Shown: positions 8,485 to 17,714, numbered from the stretch's first letter. The stretch is 64,000 bases of DNA from an uncultured Corynebacterium sp. (GCA_943913645.1 CALTYZ010000007.1:1-64000); one strand, 5' to 3'. Notes: generated from the sequence alone by a model not told the origin. Numbers and translations are program-made.

Positions 8485-8546
8485 AAGCCGCAGCATACGC
8501 GGCAGTATGAGGCGACAGAAGCCAGTGAGAGGAGCCTTGGATCCCC

Positions 8547-9131
8547 GTGCGCGCAGACGCCCGCGCTAAACGCGCCCAGATCATCGCGGCGGCCACCCGC
8601 CAGTTTCGCTCCGTTCCTGCATCAGCGGTGACGTTGGAAGGAATCGCGGCGGAAGCTGGGGTTGGCATTGCCACGCTGTACCGTCATTTTCCCTCCCGCA
8701 CCGAGCTGCGCCAGGCATGCGCACTGCGCTTCATTGATGTGCTTGAAGATTTCCTTGCCGACACACTCGTCGAGTTCGATGCAGCCCCACAACAACAGTG
8801 GGAGTCATTTGTGTGGCGGTTGGTTGATTACGGTGTGGGTGTCCTGGTCGGCGCGCTCACCCATGACCTGCCGGGAGCAATTGCCGCGGAGGTGCTAGAC
8901 AAGCGCGAGCGCTTTTTCGAATCGGTGACGGTGCTCATGGGCAAAGCCGCCAACTACGGTTTGGTCGATGCGTCTTTGACGCCGAGCGAGTTAGCGGCTG
9001 AGCTGATTGTGGTCACCCGCCCGATGGACCCCCAGCTCAACGCGCTTTTTCCTGATGTGCGCGAGCGGCTTGTGCGCCATCTGCTTACCGCATGGCGCAC
9101 GCGTGTGCCACAGCCGGCACAGCGAGCTTAA
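8547..9131 (+). CDS. TetR-family transcriptional regulator
   Basis: 194 residues. Residues about 5-50 hold the TetR helix-turn-helix (AKRAQIIAAATRQF, then TLEGIAAEAGVGIATLYRHF), and the rest is the all-helical ligand/dimer domain. The GTG at 8547 follows GAGAGGAG by about eleven bases. It is divergent from the ATPase/YhgE exporter pair with an interrupted palindrome between them, so it most likely represses that pair and itself. The ligand is unknown. Confidence 0.85.
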   Translation: MRADARAKRAQIIAAATRQFRSVPASAVTLEGIAAEAGVGIATLYRHFPSRTELRQACALRFIDVLEDFLADTLVEFDAAPQQQWESFVWRLVDYGVGVLVGALTHDLPGAIAAEVLDKRERFFESVTVLMGKAANYGLVDASLTPSELAAELIVVTRPMDPQLNALFPDVRERLVRHLLTAWRTRVPQPAQRA

Positions 9132-9146
9132 ACCCAAAGCGGCGCA

Positions 9147-9938
9147 CTAGTTGTCTTCGCGCAGCGCGTGGCGCCCAGTGGGCTGAGCATTGCCCGGAGC
9201 ATCCCCCACGGTGCTATCCGCGTCCGAGCGACGCTCCCCATCGTGAATGTTGCCATGAGCGTCATCCAGCGTGTCGAGCGTGGATAGCTGCGAATCGATG
9301 GAGGACAACAATTCCTCATCGCGCTCGGCGGGATCCTCACCCAGCGGGCCGGCTGCACCTTGCATATCCGCCTGGGGGCGCATGTCATCATCAGCGGTGC
9401 TGGTGGAGTACACCAGCGTTGCGCTGCCACCCGCGGTGTGCTCGGAGTCGGTCTGGGTGGTCGGGTTCTCGCTCAGCTTGTCACGCAACCAGAATTCCCA
9501 GGCAGCCCAGGCTGCCGTGGCAGCCGCAGCAGCACCGAGCATGGTGCCAACGGTCTTGCCAACACGAGCCTTCCGCTGCGCCTTTTTCGCCTTCTTCCCT
9601 GGCAGCGCGCCCTTCTTGAGCTGCTGCGCTTCCTGCCTGAGTGCCTCGCGGCGGGCCCTGCGCTGCGGTCCGGCGGCAACAAACGCGGCGCGACGGCGGT
9701 CCAGGCGATCGTGCGCGTCGCGGGTGAGCTCACCTGCCTGTGCGCGCGCCCGGCCATAGAGGTCTTCTAAATCGTCAATGCCCAGTTCCTCAGAGACCTC
9801 GCCGAGTTTGCCCTCACGCAACGCGCCGAGCAGTGCGTCATACATTTCGCGTTGCTTGCGGTTATCCATGTTGCGGTAGTAGTTGTATGCGCCGGTCGCG
9901 CCGGTCAGCGCGAGACGCAGCATGGTCGATTTCATCAT
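9147..9938 (-). CDS. Hypothetical protein with one membrane segment
   Basis: 263 residues. A charged N-terminal half contains a helical segment rich in R, E and A (QRRARREALRQEAQQLKKGALPGKKAKKAQRKAR). One hydrophobic segment (about 128-146, TVGTMLGAAAAATAAWAAWEF) is followed by an acidic, disordered tail. The likely topology is a basic cytoplasmic N-terminus with an acidic C-terminus outside. I do not recognise the family beyond corynebacterial hypothetical proteins. It converges with the TetR gene. Confidence 0.6.
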   Translation of the reverse strand: MMKSTMLRLALTGATGAYNYYRNMDNRKQREMYDALLGALREGKLGEVSEELGIDDLEDLYGRARAQAGELTRDAHDRLDRRRAAFVAAGPQRRARREALRQEAQQLKKGALPGKKAKKAQRKARVGKTVGTMLGAAAAATAAWAAWEFWLRDKLSENPTTQTDSEHTAGGSATLVYSTSTADDDMRPQADMQGAAGPLGEDPAERDEELLSSIDSQLSTLDTLDDAHGNIHDGERRSDADSTVGDAPGNAQPTGRHALREDN

Positions 9939-10034
9939 TGTCTCCGTATGTCGTTGAGTAGACGTCGTGTCTCAGGGTAGCGAAACCCCTCGATTTGGGC
10001 GTGAGCGACATCTGAACCAAGCGGTTCATTTCGC

Positions 10035-10058
10035 TGAATTATATTCATCAATTATACT
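10035..10058 (+). promoter_or_regulatory. Likely metF promoter with palindrome
   Basis: TGAATTATATTCA at 10035-10047 is a 13-base palindrome just before a -10-like TATACT at about 10053. It lies about 155 bases before the metF start, leaving a long leader. I see no SAM or cobalamin riboswitch in that leader. Confidence 0.4.
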
Positions 10059-10212
10059 GTCGTGAGCTGTGGTTATGCCGGGGTAGGCAGGCGGGCAATT
10101 GTGCGTGTGCACACCCCGGAATATGTTTCCAAGCACCGTTGCACAAACGGTTTGACCGTCAAGCGCCGAGCCCGGCCAGACATCCAAGAAGATCGAAAGG
10201 CACGTGTTCTCA

Positions 10213-11186
10213 TGCGCTTTCCTACGCGCGAGAATTCTGCTTCGACTCGGCTGTCCGCCTCGGCACCTTTAGACAGCCTTGACGAAGCACCTCCTAACGC
10301 TGCGGCGAGACGGCCCGGCATGCGCACTGCGCTCAGTTTCGAGCTCATCCCTCCACGCAACAGTTCGGATACGCAGCGCCTTGACGCACTCATCGCAGGG
10401 CTGGCGGCGTACAACCCGGACTACGTGGCGGTGACCAGCTCACGGCGCAGTGATTGGTTGGCGGGCACCTCGGCGCTCATCGAGCATGTCGCAAACACCA
10501 CTGATCTGCGCCCGATTGCACACCTCGCGTGTACCGCTGGCACAAAAGATGAGCTTGAGGGCTGGATCAGGCAGCTTATCGACGTCGGCGTGCGCGGTTT
10601 TCTCGCCCTGCGCGGGGACTTACCCCCTGGCCAGGACCGCATGCCGGAGGGCTACCTGCGCTACGCAACCGACCTGCTCAACCTGATCAACCAGGTGCAG
10701 GAAGAAGAAGCGTTTCGCCTCGCAGCCGGCAAGTTGGCACTGTCTGTGGCCTGTTACCCCTCCGGCCACGCTGAGTCCAAAAACTTTGATGAGGACTTAG
10801 ACGTGCTCCTTGCAAAGCAGCGCCTTGGGGCTGACTTCGCCATTACGCAGCTGTTTTTCGACGCCGCAGACTACCTCGAGTTTGTTGAGGTAGCACGCCT
10901 CGCCGGGGTACGCATCCCGCTGATTCCCGGGATTATGCCCATGACCAGCCTGAGCAGAGTCAAGCGGATGGGTCAGCTTTCGGGGTTAGCGGTGCCGGGG
11001 GACGTCGAAAAGCGACTTGCTGCTGCCGCCAGCCCTGAGGAGGAATACGAGCTGGGCATGGACATGTCTGCGCAGCTAGCGCGCACGATCTTGCATGCAG
11101 GCACCGGAGGCCTGCACATTTACACCCACAACAACCTGACCGTCACGCAGGATCTGCTTGCGCGTGTCGGCATCCCACAACCGTAA
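10213..11186 (+). CDS. metF: Methylenetetrahydrofolate reductase
   Basis: About 323 residues. It reduces 5,10-methylene-THF to 5-methyl-THF, the methyl donor for methionine synthesis. The TIM-barrel flavin enzyme signatures are present: SFELIPPR near the N-terminus, RGDLPPG after the third strand, DFAITQLFFDA, and IPGIMPMTS near the C-terminus. I chose the ATG at 10213 with GAAAGG upstream; the open frame extends to 10062 without support. The methionine synthase gene begins 19 bases after the stop, so both form an operon supplying and using methyl-THF. Confidence 0.9.
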
Positions 11187-11205
11187 CTGCGATCAAGGAC
11201 TGATG

Positions 11206-13479
11206 ATGACTGCACCAACTGCACCTTTCCCCAAAGCCACAATTGAGGGCTACCCTCGCATTGGCGCCAACCGCGAGCTCAAACGCGCGCTCGAAAGCTA
11301 CTGGGCGGGCCGCATCGATGCAGAAACGTTCCGCTCAACTGCACGCGCTCTGCGCATTGACACCTACAACCACCTCCGCGACCTCGGCCTGGATGAGGAC
11401 TACGCAATTCCTGCAGACGTCGCCTATTACGACCAGGTGCTGGAGACAGCACTGACAGTGGGCCTGGTGGCCGGCGGAGTCGACCTGGATGAAGAATTCG
11501 CCCTGGCGCGCGGCAACGATACCCGGGTGCCGCTGGAGATGACCAAGTGGTTTGACACCAATTACCACTACCTTGTGCCGGAAATCGCTGCGGGCCAAAC
11601 GATTACTCCCGCACCGGAGCGCATCGTGCGCCTGGTGGAAGAGGCACGCGATGCAGGCCATACGGTGCGTCCCTACTTGGTCGGGCCGGTGACGTTGATC
11701 GCGCTGTCCAAACCAGCCCAATGGTCGCTGCTTCCGGCCCTCGTTGAGGCATACGCGAAGGTCTTTGCCGCACTGCGCGAGGCAGGAGTCGAATGGGTGC
11801 AAGTAGCAGAGCCGGCAGTGGTGGCTGACCTGTCAACCCCAGACGCGGAAATCGCCGGGCACCTGCGCGAAGCATGGTCCGCCCTCTTGGGTGCCGAAGC
11901 ACGCCCGAATGTGTATCTGACCACCCCGTACGGCTCAGCGCGCGAGGCGTTGCCGGTGCTCGGTGAGCTCGCGCCGGAGGCCCTGCACGTGGATCTCGCA
12001 CCGTGGACGCTCGAAGCAGATGCTGACTACCCCGAGCGGGTGCGCACCCAGATCGCCCAGGTCTCCCCGGAGACGGTGCTGGTGGCCGGACTTATTGACG
12101 GGCGCAATGTGTGGGCCGCCAACCTGCGGCTCAAGGCCGAGATACTGGAATCGCTCGGTGGCAACGAGGTGTCCGTGTCCACCTCAACATCACTGCAGCA
12201 TGTGCCGCACACGCTTGAGGCAGAAAAAAACCTGCCGATTGATGTGGCTAACTGGCTGTCCTTTGCTGACGAAAAGATCGCTGAGGTCCAAGCACTCGTT
12301 GCCGGTGAAAGCGCTGCTGTCGAGGCATTTGCGCGCTCCGATCGGGCGGTGCGCACCCGTTCTGAGTCTGAGCGCACCCACAACGCCGAGGTTGCCGCCA
12401 AGGTCAACGCACTACCGGCAGGTGGCGTGCAACGCGAGCCCGCATTTGAGCAGCGCAACTCGATCCAGCGCGAAGCGCTTGGCCTGCCGACGTTGCCGAC
12501 GACGACCATCGGCTCTTTCCCGCAGACGGCTGAGATCCGCAAAGCGCGCGCTGACCACCGCGCTGGGCAACTGAGCGACGCGGCATACGTTGATGCCTTG
12601 CGTAAGGAAATCAAAAACGTCATTGCGCTGCAGGAAGACATCGGCCTGGACGTGTTGGTACACGGCGAGGCCGAGCGCAACGACATGGTGCAGTACTTCG
12701 CCGAACTCCTTGATGGCTTTGTGGTGACAGAAAACGGCTGGGTGCAGTCCTATGGTTCGCGCTGCACCCGCCCGCCAATCGTCGTCGGTGATGTTTCGCG
12801 CCCGGCCGCGATGACCGTGGAGTGGGCGCAGTACGCCCAATCGTTGAGCTCGAAACCAGTCAAGGGCATGCTCACCGGTCCTGTGACCATCCTTGCCTGG
12901 AGCTTCAAGCGTGATGACGTCCCCCTTGCCGTCTCCGCCGACCAGATCGCACTCGCGCTCGCTGATGAAGTGCGCGACCTGGAGCAAGCCGGCATCAAGG
13001 TCATCCAGATTGATGAGCCAGCGCTGCGCGAACTGTTGCCGCTGCGTAGCGACGCGCGGGCAGGCTACCTGGATTGGGCTGTGCGCGCCTTCCGTCTCGT
13101 AGCGTTGCAGGCAAACCCGGCGACGCAGATCCACACCCACCTGTGCTACTCCGAGTTCGGTCAGATTATTGACGCAGTGGCTGGTCTGGATGCAGACGTG
13201 ACCTCAATTGAAGCGGCACGTTCCAAAATGGAGCTGCTGGAGGATCTGGACGAGACGTTCCACTCTGAGATCGGCCCGGGCGTGTGGGATATTCACTCCC
13301 CGCGCGTGCCCTCGACCGAGGAGATAGTCGGGTTGATTCGCGCCGCGTTAGAAAACGTTCCGGCTGAGCGGCTGTGGGTCAACCCGGACTGTGGGTTGAA
13401 AACGCGGGGTTACGCGGAGGTGGAGCCGTCGCTACGCAATATGCTCGCGGCGCGTGACGAGGTAGCCCAAGGGCTCTGA
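11206..13479 (+). CDS. metE: Cobalamin-independent methionine synthase
   Basis: 757 residues, normal for MetE. It transfers the methyl group of 5-methyl-THF (polyglutamate) to homocysteine. The N-terminal barrel begins EGYPRIGANRELKRALESYW; the C-terminal barrel carries the zinc and homocysteine site in LVHGEAERNDMVQYF, IHTHLCYSEF and WVNPDCGLKTRGY (His, Cys, Glu and Cys ligands visible). Of two adjacent ATGs the second (11206) is favoured because AAGGA lies six bases upstream. It is translated from the metF transcript. Confidence 0.95.
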   Translation: MTAPTAPFPKATIEGYPRIGANRELKRALESYWAGRIDAETFRSTARALRIDTYNHLRDLGLDEDYAIPADVAYYDQVLETALTVGLVAGGVDLDEEFALARGNDTRVPLEMTKWFDTNYHYLVPEIAAGQTITPAPERIVRLVEEARDAGHTVRPYLVGPVTLIALSKPAQWSLLPALVEAYAKVFAALREAGVEWVQVAEPAVVADLSTPDAEIAGHLREAWSALLGAEARPNVYLTTPYGSAREALPVLGELAPEALHVDLAPWTLEADADYPERVRTQIAQVSPETVLVAGLIDGRNVWAANLRLKAEILESLGGNEVSVSTSTSLQHVPHTLEAEKNLPIDVANWLSFADEKIAEVQALVAGESAAVEAFARSDRAVRTRSESERTHNAEVAAKVNALPAGGVQREPAFEQRNSIQREALGLPTLPTTTIGSFPQTAEIRKARADHRAGQLSDAAYVDALRKEIKNVIALQEDIGLDVLVHGEAERNDMVQYFAELLDGFVVTENGWVQSYGSRCTRPPIVVGDVSRPAAMTVEWAQYAQSLSSKPVKGMLTGPVTILAWSFKRDDVPLAVSADQIALALADEVRDLEQAGIKVIQIDEPALRELLPLRSDARAGYLDWAVRAFRLVALQANPATQIHTHLCYSEFGQIIDAVAGLDADVTSIEAARSKMELLEDLDETFHSEIGPGVWDIHSPRVPSTEEIVGLIRAALENVPAERLWVNPDCGLKTRGYAEVEPSLRNMLAARDEVAQGL

Positions 13480-13642
13480 TGTAACTGACAGTGGATTTAA
13501 GGTATTAGCAGGGTATTACCTGGATCTCCCTCGGACAGACGCATAAATCAAGGTGTATAAAACGAGGTGAGGTTGCTGCAGAAAAGCAACGTCGCCACCT
13601 TGACCACCAGTTCTCTTGCGTATCTAGTCCAGGGAGATTTGT

Positions 13643-14701
13643 ATGAAGTCACGCGTCCTCACGGCCAGTGTTCTCGCGGCTGTCCTTGCCTTTCCCGTTG
13701 CCACAGTAACCACAGCGCCACTCGCAGGCGCCGAAACCACCAGCCAAGCCAGTGCGACACACGGCGATGCTGCCGCGTTCGAAAAAGCCTACGAGCGCGT
13801 CCAGGAGGCCGAAACGGCAGTCGCTGACGCCCAAGCCGCCTACGACGCCAAACTGGCCGACATTGACGCGCGAGCCGCGAAGCTCAACGCCGAAATTGAG
13901 CGCACCCGCGAGCTGATGCGCCAGCGCCAAGAAGCAGGCGACACCGCAGGCTATGAACAGGCAGAAAAAGAATATCGGGCCGCCTTTTTCGCGCGCTACG
14001 ACTTCCGGTACGAATACAAATTCCTCGCCCACAACGAAGGCGACCAACTCGAACGACGGCAAGAACAGCTTGATCAAGCGCGCCGCGATCTCGCAGTGAT
14101 TGAGCTGCCGGCACCGACCAGCCCGGAAGACGCCGCCCCCTACACCGTGCCCGACGTGGTGGATGTGGCATCTGAACTCGAGTATGCCTACGGCGAGCTA
14201 GAACGCAAGCAACAAGCCTATGAAGCAGCGCTTGCCGAGGTCGCCGATGCCCAAGCGGAGGCCGACCCCGAGGCGGCCGCCGAAGCGAAGGCAGAAGTTG
14301 AAGCGCTGCGCGCGGAGCGGTCGGCGAAGTTCTTGCAAGATATGGACACAGAGCGCCGCCGCTCCGAGGAGATCAGGGCGGAACTAGCGCGCACGTCAGC
14401 GTTGCTCAAGGAGCGCGAGGAAGCCGGTGATGCAGAAGGATACGCGCAGGCTGAGCGCGAACACCAGGCCGCCTTGGACGCTGAACAGGAATTCAACCAA
14501 TGGCGCATGCAGCGCATCGAGGACGACAAGCAAAGCTACGCGGCGCTTGAAGCTGCCGAGGAAAAAGCCAAGGCGGCAACAGAGGCTGTGGTCCGGTTGG
14601 GTGCTGTTCAGGCAAAGGCGTACGCAGCGCTGAGTGCGCTTGTTGACGAACGCCTCTGGGTTGAGGCATTGCACAACGCGCAGTCCTCACCCACCGCGTG
14701 A
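13643..14701 (+). CDS. Secreted coiled-coil protein, paralog 1
   Basis: 352 residues. The signal peptide (about 1-29) ends TAPLAGA before ETTSQ. The mature protein is almost entirely charged, alanine-rich helix with heptad character and no cysteines. It has two internal units, each with REEAGD-AEGYAQAE-like segments (REEAGDAEGYAQAEREHQAA and RQEAGDTAGYEQAEKEYRAA). AGGGAGA precedes the ATG. The second half (PYTVPDVVDVASELEYAYGE onward, ending DERLWVEALHNAQ) matches the next gene, so the two are tandem paralogs. Secretion by Sec is clear; function is unknown. Confidence 0.7.
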   Translation: MKSRVLTASVLAAVLAFPVATVTTAPLAGAETTSQASATHGDAAAFEKAYERVQEAETAVADAQAAYDAKLADIDARAAKLNAEIERTRELMRQRQEAGDTAGYEQAEKEYRAAFFARYDFRYEYKFLAHNEGDQLERRQEQLDQARRDLAVIELPAPTSPEDAAPYTVPDVVDVASELEYAYGELERKQQAYEAALAEVADAQAEADPEAAAEAKAEVEALRAERSAKFLQDMDTERRRSEEIRAELARTSALLKEREEAGDAEGYAQAEREHQAALDAEQEFNQWRMQRIEDDKQSYAALEAAEEKAKAATEAVVRLGAVQAKAYAALSALVDERLWVEALHNAQSSPTA

Positions 14702-14760
14702 CCGGTAATAACCGACGTATTTGAAGCACGTAAAGCATGCGGAAGCACAAGGAGTTGCTC

Positions 14761-15408
14761 ATGAAGTCCCGTACTTACACCCTGGCAGCCAGCGTGATTG
14801 CAACTGCGGTCGCCTTTCCCATCGCCGTTGCCCCAGCTGCGGGTGCGACCCCGTACACCGTCCCCGATCATGTGAACATTGCCTTTGAGCTCGAATACGC
14901 CCAAGGTGAGCTTGCCCGCAAACAACAGGACTACGATGCGGCGCTCGCCGAGCTTCGCACAGCACAGGCAAATGTGCGCCCTGACGCGGCTGGCGGCGAT
15001 GTTGCCAAGCTTGAGGCCGAGCTTGCTGAGGCCAACGCGAGTTATGACAGGGTCAAAGCAAAACTCGACGCCGAGTCACAGCAACTCGCCGAAAAAATGG
15101 AACGGGAGCGCGCACGTGGCGCAGCGCTGGAGGCGGCGGGCGACACTGCAGCCCTTGAGCAGTTCAAAATCGAGTGGAGAGAGCTCGGTTTTGAGGTGCG
15201 CGGACTTCGTGCAGGCTATAAGCAACTCAACTTCGGGATTGGATCTCGAATTGAGCATCTAGAAGCGCAACTCGAGCAGGCCAAAGCTGACGCTGCTGCG
15301 GCTGCTGTAGTGGACGCAGCTCAGCTGAAGGCGGATCGTGCCCGTGAAGCGCTCGAAGATGAGCGCCTCTGGATTGAGTCGCTGACAAACGCGCAGCAGG
15401 GCCGCTAG
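14761..15408 (+). CDS. Secreted coiled-coil protein, paralog 2
   Basis: 215 residues. The signal peptide (about 1-28) ends APAAGA before TPYTVPD. One long charged helical unit follows, matching the C-terminal half of the upstream protein: PYTVPDHVNIAFELEYAQGE at the start and DERLWIESLTNAQ at the end. AAGGAG lies upstream of the ATG. Only 59 bases separate the genes. It seems to have arisen by duplication with loss of one repeat unit. No enzymatic motif; possibly a structural or surface-associated factor. Confidence 0.7.
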   Translation: MKSRTYTLAASVIATAVAFPIAVAPAAGATPYTVPDHVNIAFELEYAQGELARKQQDYDAALAELRTAQANVRPDAAGGDVAKLEAELAEANASYDRVKAKLDAESQQLAEKMERERARGAALEAAGDTAALEQFKIEWRELGFEVRGLRAGYKQLNFGIGSRIEHLEAQLEQAKADAAAAAVVDAAQLKADRAREALEDERLWIESLTNAQQGR

Positions 15409-15447
15409 CTAGGCGGTGAGCAGACCGCAGAGGCGATAGCAGAGACG

Positions 15448-15705
15448 ATGTGGGAAACTACCCGCGGGTTGCGGTTTAGCTATGACCCAGAAGCAGATGC
15501 TGCGTACCTCTACCTCGATGCTGAACATGCGGAGCACGCTGAGGTGGCTGGGAAGTGGGCGAACATGATCTCAGCGATCTCCGCGCCCGAAATGGAGGGG
15601 GAGGTCAATCTCGACCTCGACGCGCACGGCCGGGTGCTTGGCATCGAGTTCATCGGTGCGTCCCACATCCTGCCAACACAGTGGCTGCACCCGCCGGAGG
15701 GCTAA
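15448..15705 (+). CDS. DUF2283 family small protein
   Basis: 85 residues. The opening RFSYDPEADAAYLYLD, followed by NLDLDAHGRVLGIEFIGAS, is the beta-strand pattern of DUF2283, a small family of unknown function. It sits between the secreted coiled-coil pair and ppiA. No clear ribosome binding site stands before the ATG. Confidence 0.65.
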   Translation: MWETTRGLRFSYDPEADAAYLYLDAEHAEHAEVAGKWANMISAISAPEMEGEVNLDLDAHGRVLGIEFIGASHILPTQWLHPPEG

Positions 15706-15741
15706 ACCACCACCGTGGTGTTTGCGCGTACGCTGGGTCGC

Positions 15742-16263
15742 ATGACGCAAAAGACCCAGACGATGACGTTGCACACCAACCACGGCGACATCGTGGTTGA
15801 CCTTTTCGGCAACCACGCCCCGAACACTGTTGAGACAATCACGGGGTTGGCTACCGGTACACGTGAGTACTCCACGCAGAACGCGTCCGGCTCCAACGAG
15901 GGCCCGTTTTACAACGGCGCTATCTTCCACCGCATCATCCCTGGTTTCATGATCCAAGGTGGTGATCCGACCGGTACGGGCACTGGTGGCCCAGGCTTTC
16001 AGTTCGCCGATGAATTCCACCCGGAGTTGCAGTTTGACCGCCCGTACTTGCTCGCCATGGCGAATGCTGGCCCAGGCACCAACGGTTCACAATTTTTCAT
16101 CACTGTTGACGCAACGCCGTGGCTGAACAACCGCCACACCATCTTCGGGGAAGTCACCGACGAGGCGTCGCGCAAAGTCGTCGACGAGATCGCCGCCGTT
16201 GAAACTGGCCGGATGGACCGCCCTGTAGAGGATGTGGTCATCGAATCCGTCGAGGTTAACTAA
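15742..16263 (+). CDS. ppiA: Peptidyl-prolyl cis-trans isomerase, cyclophilin type
   Basis: About 173 residues. It isomerises X-Pro bonds during protein folding. Cyclophilin signatures are complete: FHRIIPGFMIQGGDPTGTGTGGPG, LLAMANAGPGTNGSQFFIT and NNRHTIFGEV, with the catalytic Arg in FHRIIPGF. No signal peptide, so cytoplasmic. I favour the ATG at 15742 over the GTG at 15715 by comparison with the usual corynebacterial N-terminus. In corynebacteria ppiA and the following rhomboid gene lie near the origin, matching this order. A terminator follows. Confidence 0.9.
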   Translation: MTQKTQTMTLHTNHGDIVVDLFGNHAPNTVETITGLATGTREYSTQNASGSNEGPFYNGAIFHRIIPGFMIQGGDPTGTGTGGPGFQFADEFHPELQFDRPYLLAMANAGPGTNGSQFFITVDATPWLNNRHTIFGEVTDEASRKVVDEIAAVETGRMDRPVEDVVIESVEVN

Positions 16264-16290
16264 GCTCAACCAGCTCCCAATTGCTGGGCA

Positions 16291-16319
16291 ACCCCTGCAC
16301 ACCGTGCGGGGGTGTTTTG
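16291..16319 (+). terminator. Rho-independent terminator after ppiA
   Basis: CCCC-T-GCAC pairs with GTGC-G-GGGG around a three-base loop, followed by TGTTTTGT, 28 bases after the ppiA stop. Confidence 0.8.
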
Positions 16320-16363
16320 TATGATTGCAGGCGACTTTTGAACGGCGAAACCTTGAAGGGGAA

Positions 16364-17026
16364 ATGCTCAGACTTAGCATGAAAAACGCGCCGGCGACCG
16401 GTGTGATCGCCGCGATCTGCGTCGTTGTGTACGCGATCACCGCTGCGCAATCACGTTCCTTAACGGACGTCATCTGGGATTCCCCCGTTGGTTCCGCAAT
16501 GATTCTGTGGGGGCCGTTGGTAGATGGCACTGGCTACATCCGCCCGCTCACCTCCGGATTCTTGCACCTGGACATCACCCACCTCGTGCTCAACCTGTTG
16601 ATGCTCGTGCTGATCGGCTCTGAGATTGAGCGCTTTGTGGGCACCGGCCCCTACATTGTTGCCTACCTGGCAAGCGTGCTCGGATCATCAGCGGCGGTGC
16701 TCAGCTTCAACTTCACCATTCCCACAGCTGGCGCTTCAGGTGCCCTCTACGCCCTCATGGCGGTGCTTATCGCAGTCGCGATGCGACGTTCAACTGACCT
16801 GCGGGCACCCATCGCCCTTATCCTGGTCAACATCGGGTACACATTCTTGGCCTCAAATGTGAGCTTTTGGGGTCATGCCGGGGGGCTTATGACTGGGGCC
16901 CTCCTGGCTTGGCCGCTGACCTCGCCAAATGTACGCACCCGCTGGATCGCTGCAACAGTTGCGCTGATAGCAGCTGGCGTGGCGGTGTGGGTACCCACCA
17001 TCCCCTCTGCGACGCCGGTGTATTAG
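16364..17026 (+). CDS. Rhomboid-family intramembrane serine protease
   Basis: About 220 residues with six or seven membrane segments. The catalytic serine is in GASGALYAL and the histidine in FWGHAGGLM, giving the Ser-His dyad. The first loop HLDITHLVLNLLMLVLIG holds the conserved H...N motif. It cleaves membrane-protein substrates; none is known here. The start is uncertain: ATG 16364 (AAGGGGAA just upstream) or ATG 16379. It lies next to ppiA as in other corynebacteria. Confidence 0.85.
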   Translation: MLRLSMKNAPATGVIAAICVVVYAITAAQSRSLTDVIWDSPVGSAMILWGPLVDGTGYIRPLTSGFLHLDITHLVLNLLMLVLIGSEIERFVGTGPYIVAYLASVLGSSAAVLSFNFTIPTAGASGALYALMAVLIAVAMRRSTDLRAPIALILVNIGYTFLASNVSFWGHAGGLMTGALLAWPLTSPNVRTRWIAATVALIAAGVAVWVPTIPSATPVY

Positions 17027-17377
17027 CACGGAGTACACGGTGTATTAGCACGGTTCCACCGGTTTTCCCCAGCGCCAGCGTTGTGGAATTTACCAGCCCA
17101 CAGTGTAGACAACCTGTTGCAATGCGGCAGTGGCGGCCGGTAGAACGGTGAGGTTCGTGAGAATATTGCCCTGGTTGAGCTTGTGAGCAGCGAATTTCAC
17201 CGACATCAGTCAGATAGTGCATAAGGTTATCCACACTCTGGGGGAAAACCGAATTACACAAAGGTTTCCACACCCTGTGGATAACTTTTCTCCACAACTC
17301 CACACATCCAATGACCCTCTCTAGTGCCACCCGAGTACCTCCCGAGTGGCAGGTGTAGATGGGATAAGCAGCAAAAA
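17027..17377. other. Intergenic cluster of DnaA-box-like sites
   Basis: Perfect consensus 9-mers TTATCCACA occur at 17227-17235 (plus) and 17276-17284 (minus strand). Near matches are TTTCCACAC (about 17265), TCTCCACAA (about 17289) and ATTCCACAA on the minus strand (about 17081). A short duplicated unit GGTGTATTAGCACGG spans about 17017-17055. No dnaA or typical oriC AT-rich element is present, so this is not obviously the origin itself. Confidence 0.6.
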
Positions 17378-17412
17378 CCCTGTTCAGTTATGACACCCAC
17401 AACTGAACAGGG
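17373..17412 (-). terminator. Terminator of the crgA-kinase operon
   Basis: CCCTGTTCAGTT (17378-17389) pairs perfectly with AACTGAACAGGG (17401-17412). On the minus strand the stem is followed by TTTTT, marking the end of the crgA transcript. Confidence 0.85.
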
Positions 17413-17438
17413 GAGGGAAAAGAGAGAGATGCGACGAG

Positions 17439-17714
17439 CTAGCGCCAGCCCATCGTCATCAGCAGTCCGATAATCATGCCGATGAAACCAATTGCGTAGT
17501 TCCAGGGGCCGAGCTCGGCGAGCAGCTGAATCTGGTCACCTGCGAGGTAGTACACCACAAGCCAGCCAAGACCGAGCAGCATCATCCCGAACATGATCAC
17601 CTTGTACCAGGTGGGCGTGCCCCCAGTGTTGATCTTCACCGGGGTGCGCGACGTCCCGCTGGAGGTCGTAGAGACCGGCCGGGCTGCGTCTTTCGATACT
17701 TTCGCCTTAGGCAT
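17439..17714 (-). CDS. crgA: Cell division protein CrgA
   Basis: 91 residues. A basic, Ser/Thr-rich N-terminal tail is followed by two membrane segments (about 37-59 and 68-88), joined by AGDQIQLLAELGPWNYAIG, the family pattern. In actinobacteria CrgA is a septal membrane protein that recruits FtsI and other division proteins. It lies 49 bases downstream of pknB, as in mycobacteria and corynebacteria. Confidence 0.9.
   Translation of the reverse strand: MPKAKVSKDAARPVSTTSSGTSRTPVKINTGGTPTWYKVIMFGMMLLGLGWLVVYYLAGDQIQLLAELGPWNYAIGFIGMIIGLLMTMGWR

Noticed and set aside
10062..10212. metF leader as a riboswitch
   Set aside because: No SAM or cobalamin riboswitch core could be matched by eye; it is also open in frame but lacks MetF homology.
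17027..17377. Replication origin
   Set aside because: DnaA boxes are present but there is no dnaA/dnaN neighbour and no marked AT-rich unwinding region.
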